Source: [Clostridium] symbiosum ATCC 14940 (GTDB lineage: Bacteria; Bacillota; Clostridia; Lachnospirales; Lachnospiraceae). From it: a DNA stretch of 55,300 nt. Position 1 is the stretch's first letter. The number at the start of each line of letters is the position of its first letter. A model generated the notes under the pieces. It did no database searches, was not told the origin of the DNA, and saw only the letters and a program-made list of their open reading frames with translations. Shown here piece after piece: positions 27,008-36,784 of the stretch. The translations under genes and the position numbers were made by a program. The DNA lies in assembly GCF_000466485.1 (NCBI RefSeq), contig NZ_KE992859.1, forward strand, positions 49,704-105,003, in the 5' to 3' direction.

Positions 27008-27325
27008 TTAAAACCCTATCTTTATAAGCTGGTCATACGATTCCAGCGCTTTATTTCGCAGCTGAACCAATAGTTCCACCGATAGTTCTGCCTTATTAGC
27101 GGCAATCATAAGGTTATGCGGGTCATCCGTTTCCCCCACAGATAAGGCGTACTGTTCCCCCGCATAATCGCTTCTTGCCTCCCCGGCATTATTCCATGCA
27201 TTTCGAAAAATATCAATGAATCTCGCTTCCTTCGATTGATTCGGTTCCCGTTTATCTAGTTCAAAATCCTCAAGTCGATTCAGCGGCCTCATCCATTGAA
27301 TAAATCCATTAGTTAATCCTTCCAT
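27008..27325 (-). CDS. fliE: Flagellar hook-basal body protein FliE
   Basis: The product is 105 residues with the FliE C-terminal helix (DDPHNLMIAANKAELSVELL, VQLRNKALESYDQL). FliE links the MS ring to the rod. It directly follows flgB with a 20-base gap and no flgC between. Confidence 0.92.
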   Translation of the reverse strand: MEGLTNGFIQWMRPLNRLEDFELDKREPNQSKEARFIDIFRNAWNNAGEARSDYAGEQYALSVGETDDPHNLMIAANKAELSVELLVQLRNKALESYDQLIKIGF

Positions 27326-27345
27326 TCCTGTTCAATCCTTCCCGG

Positions 27346-27738
27346 TTATCCTTTAATTGCCATCCTAAGCTGGGACAATTCACTATTCAGCAGCTTCAGC
27401 TGATATTCGTACTGAAGCTGGACACGGGCCTGCTCTAGATACTCAGCTTCAATCTGGACGTTATTGCCATCAAGCCTGACACTTTCCTGCTCTGTAGTAT
27501 GTATGACCCCTCTCGTATTTTCTATTGCCTTCCTTATGTCTGAAGATCTACCGCCTCTCACCTGCTCGAGATTTCTTTTTAAGACATCCTCAAATGTCAT
27601 ATAGCGGCTTTTATAACCCGGAGTGTCGTTATTAGCTATATTAGCAGCAATCATTCCATTTTTCTGCCAAAGATAATCCAGCACGCGGCCAGACAACGAT
27701 ATAGAATTCCCAAAAAAGTCCAATTTATTGTCCCCCAT
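27346..27738 (-). CDS. flgB: Flagellar proximal rod protein FlgB, first gene of the flagellar operon
   Basis: The product is 130 residues with GMIAANIANNDTPGYKSRYM and the C-terminal rod helix (LEQARVQLQYEYQLKLLN). It forms the proximal rod with FlgC. The ATG shown has only a weak binding site; a TTG five codons in, after GGGGGA, is an alternative start. Whether the transcript begins in the 88-base gap upstream or runs through from the diguanylate cyclase gene is not decided by the sequence. Confidence 0.92.
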   Translation of the reverse strand: MGDNKLDFFGNSISLSGRVLDYLWQKNGMIAANIANNDTPGYKSRYMTFEDVLKRNLEQVRGGRSSDIRKAIENTRGVIHTTEQESVRLDGNNVQIEAEYLEQARVQLQYEYQLKLLNSELSQLRMAIKG

Positions 27739-27826
27739 CTCTTCAACCTATTTACACTACTATTCATTGCGACAGACAGAATGTTAACGGAACTATCCCC
27801 ACTCCACTGCTGGCACGCAAACCATA

Positions 27827-29047
27827 TCATCGGCCATGGCTCTTTGAATGCTTTTTGGTGTTTTTCAAAGCATACATCTTTTTATCAGCCCACATCAAAA
27901 TAGTTTCCGGCGAAATATTCATCCCCGCTTCAATGTGGAGGACTCCATAACTAATTGACATCGAAAATCCTTCGGATAGGCTTTCTATACTTAGGTTTGC
28001 CTGCTTCATTTTTTTCAGGGCTATATCCGATGCACAATTAAGAAATAGTATCGCAAACTCGTCACCGCCAATTCTGCAAACAATATCCGTTGTACGCGAT
28101 ATTTTCAGCATCTCATTAGCTACCGTTTTAAGATACCGATCTCCAGAAGCATGCCCATAGTTATCATTGGCATATTTAAGTCCATCTAAATCTATCATAC
28201 AAAACGAAAATTCATTCTTTTGCGACAATTGTCGTTCTAGTTGCTTCATGCAATATCTTCTGTTATATAGCCCTGTAAGCTCATCCGTATATGCCATTTC
28301 TTCCACTTGCTCATGATATTTACACTCATCAGTTACATCTTGGATATAATGTACACAAGCCGCTTTGTTATTCCATTTAATGCCAAAAGACTTTACACGC
28401 AGTATTTTCATGCTCCTGGGACAAGTATATTCAAAAATTGAAACCTTACAGTCTTGACTTTGTTTCCTTAATTGCTCAATCAGTTCACATTTGTTTCCAC
28501 AAGTATATTTTTCTATCTCCATATCATAAAACAACTGATTTGCGGATTGGTTGGTATAAATAACCTCCTTGCTTTCACTATCAATCACAACAATCCAATC
28601 TTTCAGTCCATCCATTATAGATTTTATTAACTCAACCATATCCGAAAGTTCAACGGACTGATGCTTTAATTTTGCCTCCCGCTCCGCAAGCTGATGTATC
28701 ATAGAGTTAAATGATGCCGAAAAATCTCCTAAAAAATCGACCTTTTGGCTGTAATCGCCATTAGCAATTTGATTCGCCTGCCACGTTAAATGTTTGAGCG
28801 CAGAATGAAGTTCCTTTAGATTAGCAGCCATAAAATTATGTCGACCAGGCGGTTTCACATCAAGTTCTCCTGCCTGCAAATGTCTTAAAAATTCATTTGA
28901 TTCAGATAACAAACCCGATAGATAAAGTACGGCTTCCTGTAATTCAGCCAATTCTTCAGATTCACTCTTTAACTCTTCCTTTATCGGTTTATTCAATATG
29001 ATTTGCCTGACTTGTTCCACAAGCAAATTAATATCTTCTTTATTCAA
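27827..29047 (-). CDS. Soluble diguanylate cyclase with HAMP-like, PAS-like and GGDEF domains
   Basis: The product is 406 residues with no membrane segment. It has a HAMP-like segment around 85-130, a PAS-like region around 145-235 containing four cysteines (C183, C187, C200, C209) and a GGDEF domain (about 250-395). The active-site motif GGDEF is intact at 327-331 and an RxxD inhibitory site (R318 to D321) lies exactly five residues upstream, so it should make c-di-GMP with feedback inhibition. It starts with a TTG that overlaps the end of the V4R gene. Synthesis of c-di-GMP usually opposes motility, so its position before flgB suggests local control. Confidence 0.9.
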   Translation of the reverse strand: MNKEDINLLVEQVRQIILNKPIKEELKSESEELAELQEAVLYLSGLLSESNEFLRHLQAGELDVKPPGRHNFMAANLKELHSALKHLTWQANQIANGDYSQKVDFLGDFSASFNSMIHQLAEREAKLKHQSVELSDMVELIKSIMDGLKDWIVVIDSESKEVIYTNQSANQLFYDMEIEKYTCGNKCELIEQLRKQSQDCKVSIFEYTCPRSMKILRVKSFGIKWNNKAACVHYIQDVTDECKYHEQVEEMAYTDELTGLYNRRYCMKQLERQLSQKNEFSFCMIDLDGLKYANDNYGHASGDRYLKTVANEMLKISRTTDIVCRIGGDEFAILFLNCASDIALKKMKQANLSIESLSEGFSMSISYGVLHIEAGMNISPETILMWADKKMYALKNTKKHSKSHGR

Positions 29048-29594
29048 TGCTTAATTCACCTAGATTCTTTACACTCGCTTCAAAGCGGCACACGCGAGAC
29101 CCCGTAGCCCAGCAATCCACTTCAGTAACCACATATTCCTTTTTTGTATAAACCTTTAAAATCCCTGCCAAAAAGCCCTCATCATAATTGCAAACCGTCT
29201 CCCCTGTAATAGGCAAACCGGAGCAATCCAAATCCTCTCCAACAGTCAGAACGGCTTCACCAGTATCCATATCAAATTTCTCAATACGCAAAATGCCAAT
29301 TTTACTTTCTTCCAGAACCCCTTGCAAGTGGGCAATAAATTCATTAAACGACAACTCTAAGTTAAGAAGATGGTTTGCAAATTCTCTTCCCGCCAGTTCA
29401 CCTGCATTTCTGAAAATGTCAATGGTAACCTCTTTCCCAAAGCGTTTGACCAGTTCATCTTTAATCGTAAATTGAAATAGTCGGTATACATATACAGGCA
29501 TTTCTTCTCCTAGATTTTTTCTGCCATCAATAACATCACCTATGGATTCCCACGTGAATTTATTTTCATCTTCTGCATCAAACAATCTGAACAT
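29040..29594 (-). CDS. V4R-domain (4-vinyl reductase-like) sensor protein
   Basis: The product is about 184 residues from MFRLFDAEDE, with AAAGGAG before the ATG. The end of the protein (TEVDCWATGSRVCRFEASV, C161 and C169) fits the V4R pattern, a small-molecule-binding domain first seen in chlorophyll-synthesis enzymes and in the XylR/DmpR sensor part. As a stand-alone protein overlapping a diguanylate cyclase gene by a few bases, it is most simply a ligand-binding partner of that cyclase. The ligand is unknown. Confidence 0.75.
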   Translation of the reverse strand: MFRLFDAEDENKFTWESIGDVIDGRKNLGEEMPVYVYRLFQFTIKDELVKRFGKEVTIDIFRNAGELAGREFANHLLNLELSFNEFIAHLQGVLEESKIGILRIEKFDMDTGEAVLTVGEDLDCSGLPITGETVCNYDEGFLAGILKVYTKKEYVVTEVDCWATGSRVCRFEASVKNLGELSIE

Positions 29595-29769
29595 TTTTTC
29601 TCCTTTTATTACTGACAATCAGGGATTCCTAGGCCAAATGCCGCCAGAATACCCTGATTTTTGACATCTAATTTTTTTTCCAGATATAGTGGTATCACAA
29701 CAAAATCATTATTTCATGATATATTTCTCGAGCATATAATACAAAATGATTTTACTATTAATTTCCCAT
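29595..29769 (-). promoter_or_regulatory. Possible promoter and hairpin upstream of the V4R/GGDEF genes
   Basis: On the minus strand TTGTAT and TATCAT are separated by 17 bases, a fair SigA-type promoter. Downstream of it AATCAGGG and CCCTGATT (29617-29659) can form a hairpin just before the ribosome binding site. It could be a leader control element or a terminator serving the plus strand, where it is followed by TTTT. I do not recognise it as a known riboswitch. Confidence 0.3.
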
Positions 29770-31473
29770 TCATATATCAGAACCAGAAATAGGTTTTGTG
29801 ACACGGGATAATTTAAACTGCTCAATCAACGATTTCATCACACTGGCCTGCCCGCTAAGTTCTTCACTAGCCGCAGCACTTTCCTCCGATGTTGCAGAAT
29901 TCATCTGCACCACTGAAGATATCTGATCCACGCCTTGAGAAATTTGAGAAATGGATAATGACTGTTCACTTGATGCCTGCGCAATTTTGGAAACCATTCC
30001 CAAAATATCCTCTGCATGCTTTGCCACTTCTTCAAAAGCTGCATTTGTACTCGATGCCAACTGCTCTCCATATGATACATACTGCAAGGAGTTTTCAATT
30101 AGTTCCGTGGTATCTTTAGCAGCTTCCGCAGATTTTTGCGCGAGATTCCGCACTTCGTCTGCCACTACCGCAAACCCCTTGCCAGCATTTCCCGCGCGGG
30201 CAGCTTCTACCGCTGCATTTAATGCAAGAATATTTGTTTGAAAAGCAATATCATCAATTGCCTTAATGATTTTTTGTATACTTTCAGAAGCTGAAGCGAT
30301 ATCTTTGATTGCTGTCATCATCTGCTTCATTTCCACTTGGCTTTTCTGAACAACCGTTCCCGCCTGTTTTCCTAACACATTGGCTTTTTCTGAATATTCA
30401 GCGGTCTGAGAAATCTGATGAGATATATCTGCAATTGTTGCAGATAGTTCCTCAACACTGCTTGCCTGCTCTGTTGCACCTTGAGCCAGGGCCTGAGCGC
30501 CATCAGCCACCTGGCTAGCCCCTACACTCACTTGAGCAGAAGCGGTATTCAATTCCAATAATGTGTTATTCATTTTAGCCTGAAAATGTCCGATTGATTT
30601 TTGGATATTGGCAAAATCTCCAAGAAAATCCATCGGGCATTCACAAGTAAAATTCCCCTTGGAGAACTCGCTCATGCCATAGTCTATGGCATCAACATAT
30701 TTTGCTAGTTCTTGAAAAGAAAAGTTCATGCGTTCAGCTAATTCACCAAACTCGTTCCTTGCTGCATATTCAATTCTGGCCTTCAAGTCACCTTTAGACA
30801 GTCCAAGCACAGCTTCCTTAACTTTATTAGTTACTCCAGTTATATTTTTAGTCACCTTCATTTGACAATATAAGCCAATAAAGAGCAGTAAAATAAGTAA
30901 AACGACACAACTCGCAATAAAGCTCATGATTAGTTTTTGTACATAATTTTCTGATGCTGCCCGTTCCTTACCTATTTGCACCTCAATCTCCTTAGCTATT
31001 TCAGCCAAACCGCTTAAAGCCGGTGAGCATTCATTTAGAATAACATCTTTGGCAGCCTCTTTATCCCTTTTTTCCACTTCATCAATAACCTTCACCGCAA
31101 CATTAAACCAATTCTGGAAAGCATCTTCGTATTTTTTTGCCAAACCGTCTGTTTCCCCATGTGCTTCCTTTAATATAGAAATCTGCTCGTGTATTGTCTC
31201 AATACTTTCCTCAATACGTTCTTTTAATCCTTCATAATCCTTTGGATTATCAGTAATAACCATTTCGCGCAAATCGCGTGCTGCAATATTGGATTCTATT
31301 CTGCAGGTTTTAACAGCCAATTCTGTATCTAATGTTTTATCCATGAATACTTGCATACTATCCTTTGTTTTTAGGAGTCCAACAGTACCCACCAATGTAA
31401 TAATTGCAGCTAAAACAATAATCACAGAAAACACAGTAATCAAATATGGCTTCAACTTCATTCTTTCAAACAT
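29770..31473 (-). CDS. Methyl-accepting chemotaxis protein
   Basis: The product is 567 residues: membrane helix at about 11-33, extracellular four-helix-bundle-type sensor (about 34-185), second membrane helix (about 186-208), a HAMP domain and a second HAMP-like segment, then the conserved signalling tip (about residue 415, [20 protein letters not shown]). There is no C-terminal pentapeptide for tethering CheR or CheB. The ATG follows AAAGGAG. It is a transmembrane receptor for the chemotaxis system whose adaptation proteins are encoded at the end of the flagellar operon. Confidence 0.95.
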   Translation of the reverse strand: MFERMKLKPYLITVFSVIIVLAAIITLVGTVGLLKTKDSMQVFMDKTLDTELAVKTCRIESNIAARDLREMVITDNPKDYEGLKERIEESIETIHEQISILKEAHGETDGLAKKYEDAFQNWFNVAVKVIDEVEKRDKEAAKDVILNECSPALSGLAEIAKEIEVQIGKERAASENYVQKLIMSFIASCVVLLILLLFIGLYCQMKVTKNITGVTNKVKEAVLGLSKGDLKARIEYAARNEFGELAERMNFSFQELAKYVDAIDYGMSEFSKGNFTCECPMDFLGDFANIQKSIGHFQAKMNNTLLELNTASAQVSVGASQVADGAQALAQGATEQASSVEELSATIADISHQISQTAEYSEKANVLGKQAGTVVQKSQVEMKQMMTAIKDIASASESIQKIIKAIDDIAFQTNILALNAAVEAARAGNAGKGFAVVADEVRNLAQKSAEAAKDTTELIENSLQYVSYGEQLASSTNAAFEEVAKHAEDILGMVSKIAQASSEQSLSISQISQGVDQISSVVQMNSATSEESAAASEELSGQASVMKSLIEQFKLSRVTKPISGSDI

Positions 31474-31774
31474 ATCTTTTGTCTCCTTTTATATTTAGAT
31501 ATTTAGGCATTTGTTACACTATGGCGATAATTTGTTCGATACCTTGTTGCCAATTACTACCATGTGTGTGTCTAATTCTATTAAGACATTTGCAATGTAA
31601 AAACAACATCTGCAAGACTAAGACCGGCAAGTCGGCACATACATTATTATTAAAACTTTCATAATGCAGAATTCCTTCAGGTTTGTCACGTTTTATAACC
31701 TTGAACCGTTTGTTCTCAAACATCTTGGGTATTTTGCCAGAAAACCGTGAAGCAGCGTACCTGTTTAAAAATAC
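31474..31774. other. Mostly unexplained stretch upstream of the chemoreceptor
   Basis: It should contain the chemoreceptor promoter, which I could not pin down. A minus-strand frame at 31514-31840 (108 residues, with KIPKMFENKRFKVIKRDKPE and HYESFNNNVC) is partly antisense to the IS110 remnant. It may be a fragment of a gene but I do not recognise it. Confidence 0.35.
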
Positions 31775-32291
31775 AACTGCCTTCTTACCTTGACCAAATT
31801 TTCCCCTGAACTGCGGTACTTTTTCAAGTCCGCTCTGCATCAGAAATCTGTCTATGTACTTCTAAAAGAAGCGCTTACACTGAAAGGAATTTCTTCCATG
31901 CACATGACTCATCTACTCAAGGTGAACTCTCATAGGTACTTTACCAAAAAGCAGACGAAAGAATTAAAAGTTCTCGCACAGAAGTCTTTCGGTGTTAACG
32001 ATAGTACTCTATCTATTCTGATAACTCACTCCATTGTCCAGATTGAGTGACCTGACACTCTGGTAAGCTGCTTGTATTTGTTGGCTTAGCTCCGCCTGTG
32101 TACCATCAGACTACACGCACCTACATGTCTAAACGCAGATCCAAAGTACTGCATTATGCACTTATGAATGCAACTTCATAATATTGTAAAAAACAACACT
32201 GCTTTCAAGGCCTATTGTGATACCATGATGGCAGCTTGCCGGAGTCATCTGGATGATACTGACTGACGATATGGAATTTAACCTCGAATAA
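31775..32291 (+). pseudogene. IS110-family transposase remnant
   Basis: The plus strand reads FSPELRYFFKSALHQKSVYV, KGISSMHMTHLLKVNSH, KQTKELKVLAQKSFGVNDST and, after deletions and stops, fragments matching the C-terminal part up to MEFNLE and a TAA. I recognise this as the middle and end of an IS110-type (DEDD/RuvC-like) transposase. The N-terminal catalytic half and much of the transposase_20 domain are missing, so it is inactive. Confidence 0.75.
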
Positions 32292-32741
32292 GAGGTCTTT
32301 ATACCAATATTGATAAATTTTGAAAATGCCCCCCAAGTTGCAATTGCTCAAACACTTAGCCCCCTCTCAATCTAAACAACATAATATTGATTATGTTATA
32401 ACTTTGTGATTTCTGTCGTGTTTTATAGTTATATAATTTCCTTATATGGAGTATTAAACAATAACGTTGTAATAGATGCTACCTCTAAACCATCTCAAAA
32501 GTAACAGAAAAAGGCCGGTAAGTCTTGTTATTTACCGGCCTAGGTGGCGTTTCTCGCCATTTTTTGCCAGTTATAGTTGTAATTTATCGAATGCAATGAT
32601 ATAATCACAAAATAAGAAGGCTTATGTAACATAATCAATATTATGTGGTTTTTTTATATTCTGCTTTTCTTGTGTTTCTCTGTATCAGTATATCTGTCTC
32701 TGTGTTGCTGTTTCCAGGTTTGCATTTTCCTTCTTTGCAGT
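32292..32741. other. Non-coding stretch downstream of the recombinase gene
   Basis: AT-rich DNA with no supported gene. It contains the recombinase terminator listed separately. Several T-rich reading frames near 32640-32950 on the plus strand are shadows of the recombinase. Confidence 0.5.
32505..32541 (-). terminator. Intrinsic terminator downstream of the tyrosine recombinase
   Basis: AGGCCGGTAA and TTACCGGCCT form a ten-base stem with a short loop. On the minus strand it is followed by TTTTTC. It lies about 200 bases after the recombinase stop and is in the right direction to end its transcript. Confidence 0.7.
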
Positions 32742-33581
32742 TTAGATTACCAGTTTCAATCCTTCCAGCATCCGGATATGGTTCGCGCCGGCTGTTCTGG
32801 TGTAGATTCTGGTGGTATTCACACTGGCGTGTCCCAGGATATCTGCCAGGTAAAAGATATCCTTATGCTTCTTATAATAAGTGCGCGCAAACAGGTGGCG
32901 TAGATTGTGCGGAAACACCTTGCCCGGATCTACTCCGGCTTCTTTGCTGAGCTTCTTCATCATGCTCCAGATATTGCTGCGGTCTAACGGATTTTTATGC
33001 CTGGAACAAAATACCGGCCCAGCTTTGATTTCTTTCTGTCTGCAGTATTTCATCAGGCGTTTCCGCAGTTCCTTGGTCAGATAGATCTGGCGCCATTTTC
33101 CCTTACAGGAGACTTCTGCTCTTCCCTGAGTGACGGCCTCCGCGGTGATATACACCAGTTCACTGATCCTTATGCCAGTTCCGGTGATGGTTTCTATGAT
33201 TAGGGCCAGCTGCTCTTTCTTTTTCCGCCGGGCAGTTTCAATCAGTTTTTCATATTCATGCTGCTTTAGCTCGCGAGATTCGGACGAGAACATCTGCTGC
33301 TGGGATTTTAGGCCTTTCACGCAGCATTCGTTCCAGCCCAAGTATTGGAAGAAGCGATTAATCGCAACCAGCATGCTGTTGATACTGGAGACTTTGTATT
33401 TCGTCTTTAAGTATTCTTTATATTGAATCACCCGGTCCTTGGTGATATCTTTGTCATCTCCCAGCCAGTGCATGAAAGTTTTGATGTCCCGGATATATTT
33501 TTCGATAGTGGCAAGGCTCTTTTCAGCCTCAATCAGTTCTTGTCGGTATCGTTGTAAGTCTACTATATTAATGTGCCGCAT
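32742..33581 (-). CDS. Tyrosine recombinase/integrase (XerC/D type), apparently intact
   Basis: The product is about 279 residues with an N-terminal SAM-like core-binding domain (about 1-90) and a catalytic domain with all signature residues: R138 (TGTGIRISEL), K162 (CKGKWRQ), H225 and R228 (PHNLRHLF), H251 (LGHAS) and the nucleophile Y260 (TTRIYTR). The ATG at 33581 is 8 bases from AAAGGAG. It sits alone between transposase remnants, not next to an excisionase. It could be the integrase of a decayed element or a solitary phase-variation type recombinase. Confidence 0.9.
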   Translation of the reverse strand: MRHINIVDLQRYRQELIEAEKSLATIEKYIRDIKTFMHWLGDDKDITKDRVIQYKEYLKTKYKVSSINSMLVAINRFFQYLGWNECCVKGLKSQQQMFSSESRELKQHEYEKLIETARRKKKEQLALIIETITGTGIRISELVYITAEAVTQGRAEVSCKGKWRQIYLTKELRKRLMKYCRQKEIKAGPVFCSRHKNPLDRSNIWSMMKKLSKEAGVDPGKVFPHNLRHLFARTYYKKHKDIFYLADILGHASVNTTRIYTRTAGANHIRMLEGLKLVI

Positions 33582-33751
33582 AGTCATGACTCCTTTCTAC
33601 TACAATATATTTATTAGGCGTTTGCGAAACGTCAAAACCCGCATAATTGCGGTGTTTTTTTGCAATAATAAAACAACTCCTCACTGGTTTATGGTAAAAT
33701 TGAATTGTCCAGAAACAATCAACCATCCACCTGAAAGGAGTTGCTACATTA

Positions 33752-35204
33752 ATGATATCATACAAACAGCTTTCTTTGGCAGATATTTTTAACGATTGCA
33801 AAATAAATTCGACAACGATAAATATGGGTTTCTTGAGTTTCTCTCACAGACCATTAACTTTGATGAAATTGTCCCGGTGTCCTTTATTTCTCATTTCCAC
33901 GCTTTCACCGGCAGACCACGCAAGCATTAGCTCTATCCCATGCTCTGTGCTCTGTTATAACAGCGCATCTTTTCATTTCCCACCGTTTCTCTTTTGATTA
34001 TATTTCTTAAATACTCTCAGGAACCCCGTGAGTTCTGTGGCTTTGATGTAGTCCCTGATGCTTCTAAATTCAACCGCTTCAAGCAGGATTTTTTATTGGA
34101 CTTACAATTGATGCCAATCATCTCGTTGATCGGACCGAACCAATCCGCCAAAACATAGATACCTCCAAAGCTTCTATGCTCCTCTTTGAACCTCCGGAAT
34201 CGAAGCCCGGGTCAAGGAAAATAATCCCAAGTCCGCTCACCGGTTTATCAAACAGCTCAAAGCTTTTAAAAAAGCAAAAGGTCTGGATAATTCTTATGAC
34301 CCTTATAAAGCCGCCTACGGTTCTGTGCCTTCCCATGCTGCTGCGAATCCTGCGATTCAATAGATGTACATCAATGGACATTTCTATTATGCCTATAAGT
34401 TTGGTATCGTAACCAACGGGCTTGGCATTGTACGTGATATCAGCTTTTACAGTAAAGACTTGCTCACCGCACACCCGGATATCGTGATAGCGAAAAAGTT
34501 GGATTATCCGGATGAGGATAAAAGCCTTGCAGGTTCAAAAGCTTTAATTCCTGTACTGAAAGATTTCTTTGAAAAGCATCCCATCATTCACCCAAAAGCC
34601 TTTCTAGGCGATGCCGCTTTTGATTCCATTGAAATCTATAAATACCTTTTGCAGGTAGCGCCTTTTAATCAGGCATATATTCCCTTGAAAAACAAGCTCA
34701 AAATCGAAGGGATTGATTACTCCGTAAATGAAGAAGGGATCCCTTTCTGTCCAAACAACTCTTCCCCGCTGATGCGCAGGGAAGGCAGCAAAACGCATTT
34801 GCGCTGTGGATTGCCTACGATAAAGTACGTATGTCCCAAAATGAAATGGGAATACAACAAAGAAACCAAAACCAAACGCCGGGGCTGCCACTGTGGTAAT
34901 CCCTGCACCTCTTCTTCCTACGGCCGCATAATCTATGTGTATCCCGAGAAAAACCTCCGCGCCTATCCCGGAACCGTCAGAGATACCGCAGAATGAGACA
35001 GCACTTACAAGATCAGGGCGTATGTTAAAAATCTATCAACTATTTCTAAGACAGTTTTGTGTTGCGGGACGTAAAATACAAAATGTGAAAACGCTTCATG
35101 CAGATTTGCTGCTTTCAGGTATTGCACAGCTTGTAACGGTAATGGTAGCAGACAAAATTCGTAAACATGAGTACCTTCGTAGTCTGAGACCACTGATTGC
35201 CTGA
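33752..35204 (+). pseudogene. Degraded DDE transposase (IS1182-like)
   Basis: From an ATG after GAAAGGAG the three plus frames together spell one transposase: SYKQLSLADIFNDCKN, FISHFHAFTGRPRKH, PREFCGFDVVPDASKFNRFK, YINGHFYYAYKFGIVTNGLG, PKAFLGDAAFDSIEIYKYLL, IYVYPEKNLRAYPG and ADKIRKHEYLRSLRPLIA. The longest intact piece is 34364-34996. Multiple frameshifts and stops inactivate it. The family label is tentative; it resembles clostridial IS1182-type DDE enzymes. Clear terminal repeats were not found. Confidence 0.75.
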
Positions 35205-35556
35205 GTGTACCAATTTTATATTCGCTGATTGACGGGTATTTCCAGCTGTCTCATTGTTGTACGCAAAATCCTGCCATTGCATAAAGTTTATGCGTGCCAT
35301 TCGTGCTGCTCTGGCGGAATGGATGGTTCACCACGTTTCGCAATTACCTAACAATATATTTATGGTTAATATCCCCTACAGCCAGTAAGGAATTATCCAT
35401 CATGTTGCTTAACTGTTATAATAATGGAGCAATCGGTATATCAGGCTTTGTTAGTCATTCACGATTGGCTTTATTTTACTCTTTCTATAAATTGGAAGAA
35501 ATAGTTGGTTTATGGAAATGATGGTATTGATTTCCAGATAAGTGAAACCAGAACCA
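35205..35556. other. Unassigned stretch between two insertion-sequence remnants
   Basis: A plus-strand piece at about 35290-35390 (RAIRAALAEWMVHHVSQLPN) looks protein-like but stops quickly and is not recognised. The remainder is AT-rich with no feature I can support. Confidence 0.35.
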
Positions 35557-36562
35557 AAAAATAGCACCTTGCCATGATATATCCCTTGTCAAGTAGACAA
35601 GTAAAATATCTAAAATCAGGTGCTAATGAATGGCCACACAGTTAGAGGCTTCATCTGTTATGTCATACATTTGATACATCTCGGATTTGGTAATCCCCCA
35701 GCCCCCTCTGTCTCCTTAATCAACTCAGCCAGCTTTTGATTTTCCTGCTCCTGCACTGGAATGTCACGGTGTAACCATTTGTAGTATCCGGCTCTGGAAA
35801 TTCCAAGCTGCTTACACATCCAGTTTACACTCCATTTTTTAATTCAATGACCATATCTTTTTCTTCAAGCTGGCGTCTCGGACGTATATTTTCGTGCCGT
35901 AAACGCTCTAATTCATCGACTTCACTGTTTGTTTTGTGATGCCCACGTTTATCTGACAAGCGTTCTTCTCCGTCAGCATCATATTTCTTTCAGTAATAGA
36001 CCTGGCTGTATGTAACATCAAATAAGCTGGCTGTATCCTTGTAATTACGATTATGCCCACTACAATATTTAACGATTTCCATGCATTCATCAATTGTTGT
36101 TTTCCTGCGTGCTTCTGCCATATAGACCTCCCGTTTGGGATCATAATTCTTAAGTTCTCTATTGGCATTATACATTGAAATCCAGTTTCGCAAAACCTGT
36201 CGACTTGAAATATGACATTCTGCAACAATGTCATCAACACTTCCTTCTCCAGATAAAACGGCTCCAACGTACGTTGTTCTAAAATCGAATGAATAGGAGG
36301 TATTTCCTTTTTTATTATTGAAAGCAAGCAAACTATACAGCCTGTATTTAGCAACCCATTGTTTTAACGTTTTACTACCAATTTGATATTTATTTTCCAG
36401 AAGATCATAGGAAGCTAATCCGTCGAGATACTCTTGAGAAACCATCGCTCAGACCTCTGGCGTATGTGGTGATTTAGCCATAAAAATACCTCCTAAGTAG
36501 ATTTGGGTATTTATCCTGTCTACTTAAGAGGTATCATATCATTCGCGCAAGATGCTATTTTT
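35557..36562 (-). mobile_element. IS3-family (IS150-type) element with internal deletion and terminal inverted repeats
   Basis: The ends carry related inverted repeats: the left begins AAAAATAGCACCTTG, and the right, read on the opposite strand, begins AAAAATAGCATCTTG; both are followed by TGATAT and an AAGTAGACA block. Between them is a broken orfA and only the first ~60 codons of orfB. At about 1.0 kb it is shorter than a full IS150-type element (about 1.4 kb), so most of orfB has been deleted. It could still be mobilised in trans if a related full copy exists. Confidence 0.75.
35825..36445 (-). pseudogene. IS3-family orfA (HTH transposase subunit), with a nonsense codon
   Basis: The frame opens with SQEYLDGLASYDLLENKYQI and includes two helix-turn-helix regions (IVAECHISSRQVLRNWISMY, YKDTASLFDVTYSQVYY). 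A TGA at 35990-35992 stands where a Trp is expected after QVYY; beyond it the same frame continues (KKYDADGEERLSDKRGH, EEKDMVIELKNGV) to a TAA at 35825. This is the InsJ-type first frame of IS150-group elements. Confidence 0.75.
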
Positions 36563-36580
36563 ATCACCGTAAGAATTTAA

Positions 36581-36784
36581 TTATAATTTCCGTTTCGCCT
36601 GTATGAACGTTCGCAATGCTATCTGATACAGAGCAGATGAAGCATCTGCTTCAGTCCTTTCTTCATCAAGTATTTCAAATATTTCTTTTTCCTCGTATTC
36701 CTCTGCCGGTGTTTCTTGCCATTCCAGGAACTCACCCGTTTCTGAATCTATTCTGGACGAAACTGAATATCGAAAATGCAACAC
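36581..36784 (-). CDS. Short acidic protein fragment (unrecognised, doubtful)
   Basis: The frame gives about 67 residues, acidic in the middle (TPAEEYEEKEIFEILDEERT) with a basic end (FIQAKRKL). It starts at a TTG with no good binding site and abuts the SpaA-type remnant. It may be the tail of a decayed gene of the mobile region. I do not recognise it. Confidence 0.3.
   Translation of the reverse strand: MLHFRYSVSSRIDSETGEFLEWQETPAEEYEEKEIFEILDEERTEADASSALYQIALRTFIQAKRKL

Noticed and set aside
27739-27840. Possible SigD promoter before flgB (GCCGATGA on the minus strand)
   Set aside because: The -10-like sequence is present but no TAAA-type -35 lies at 14-16 bases, and it overlaps the end of the cyclase gene.
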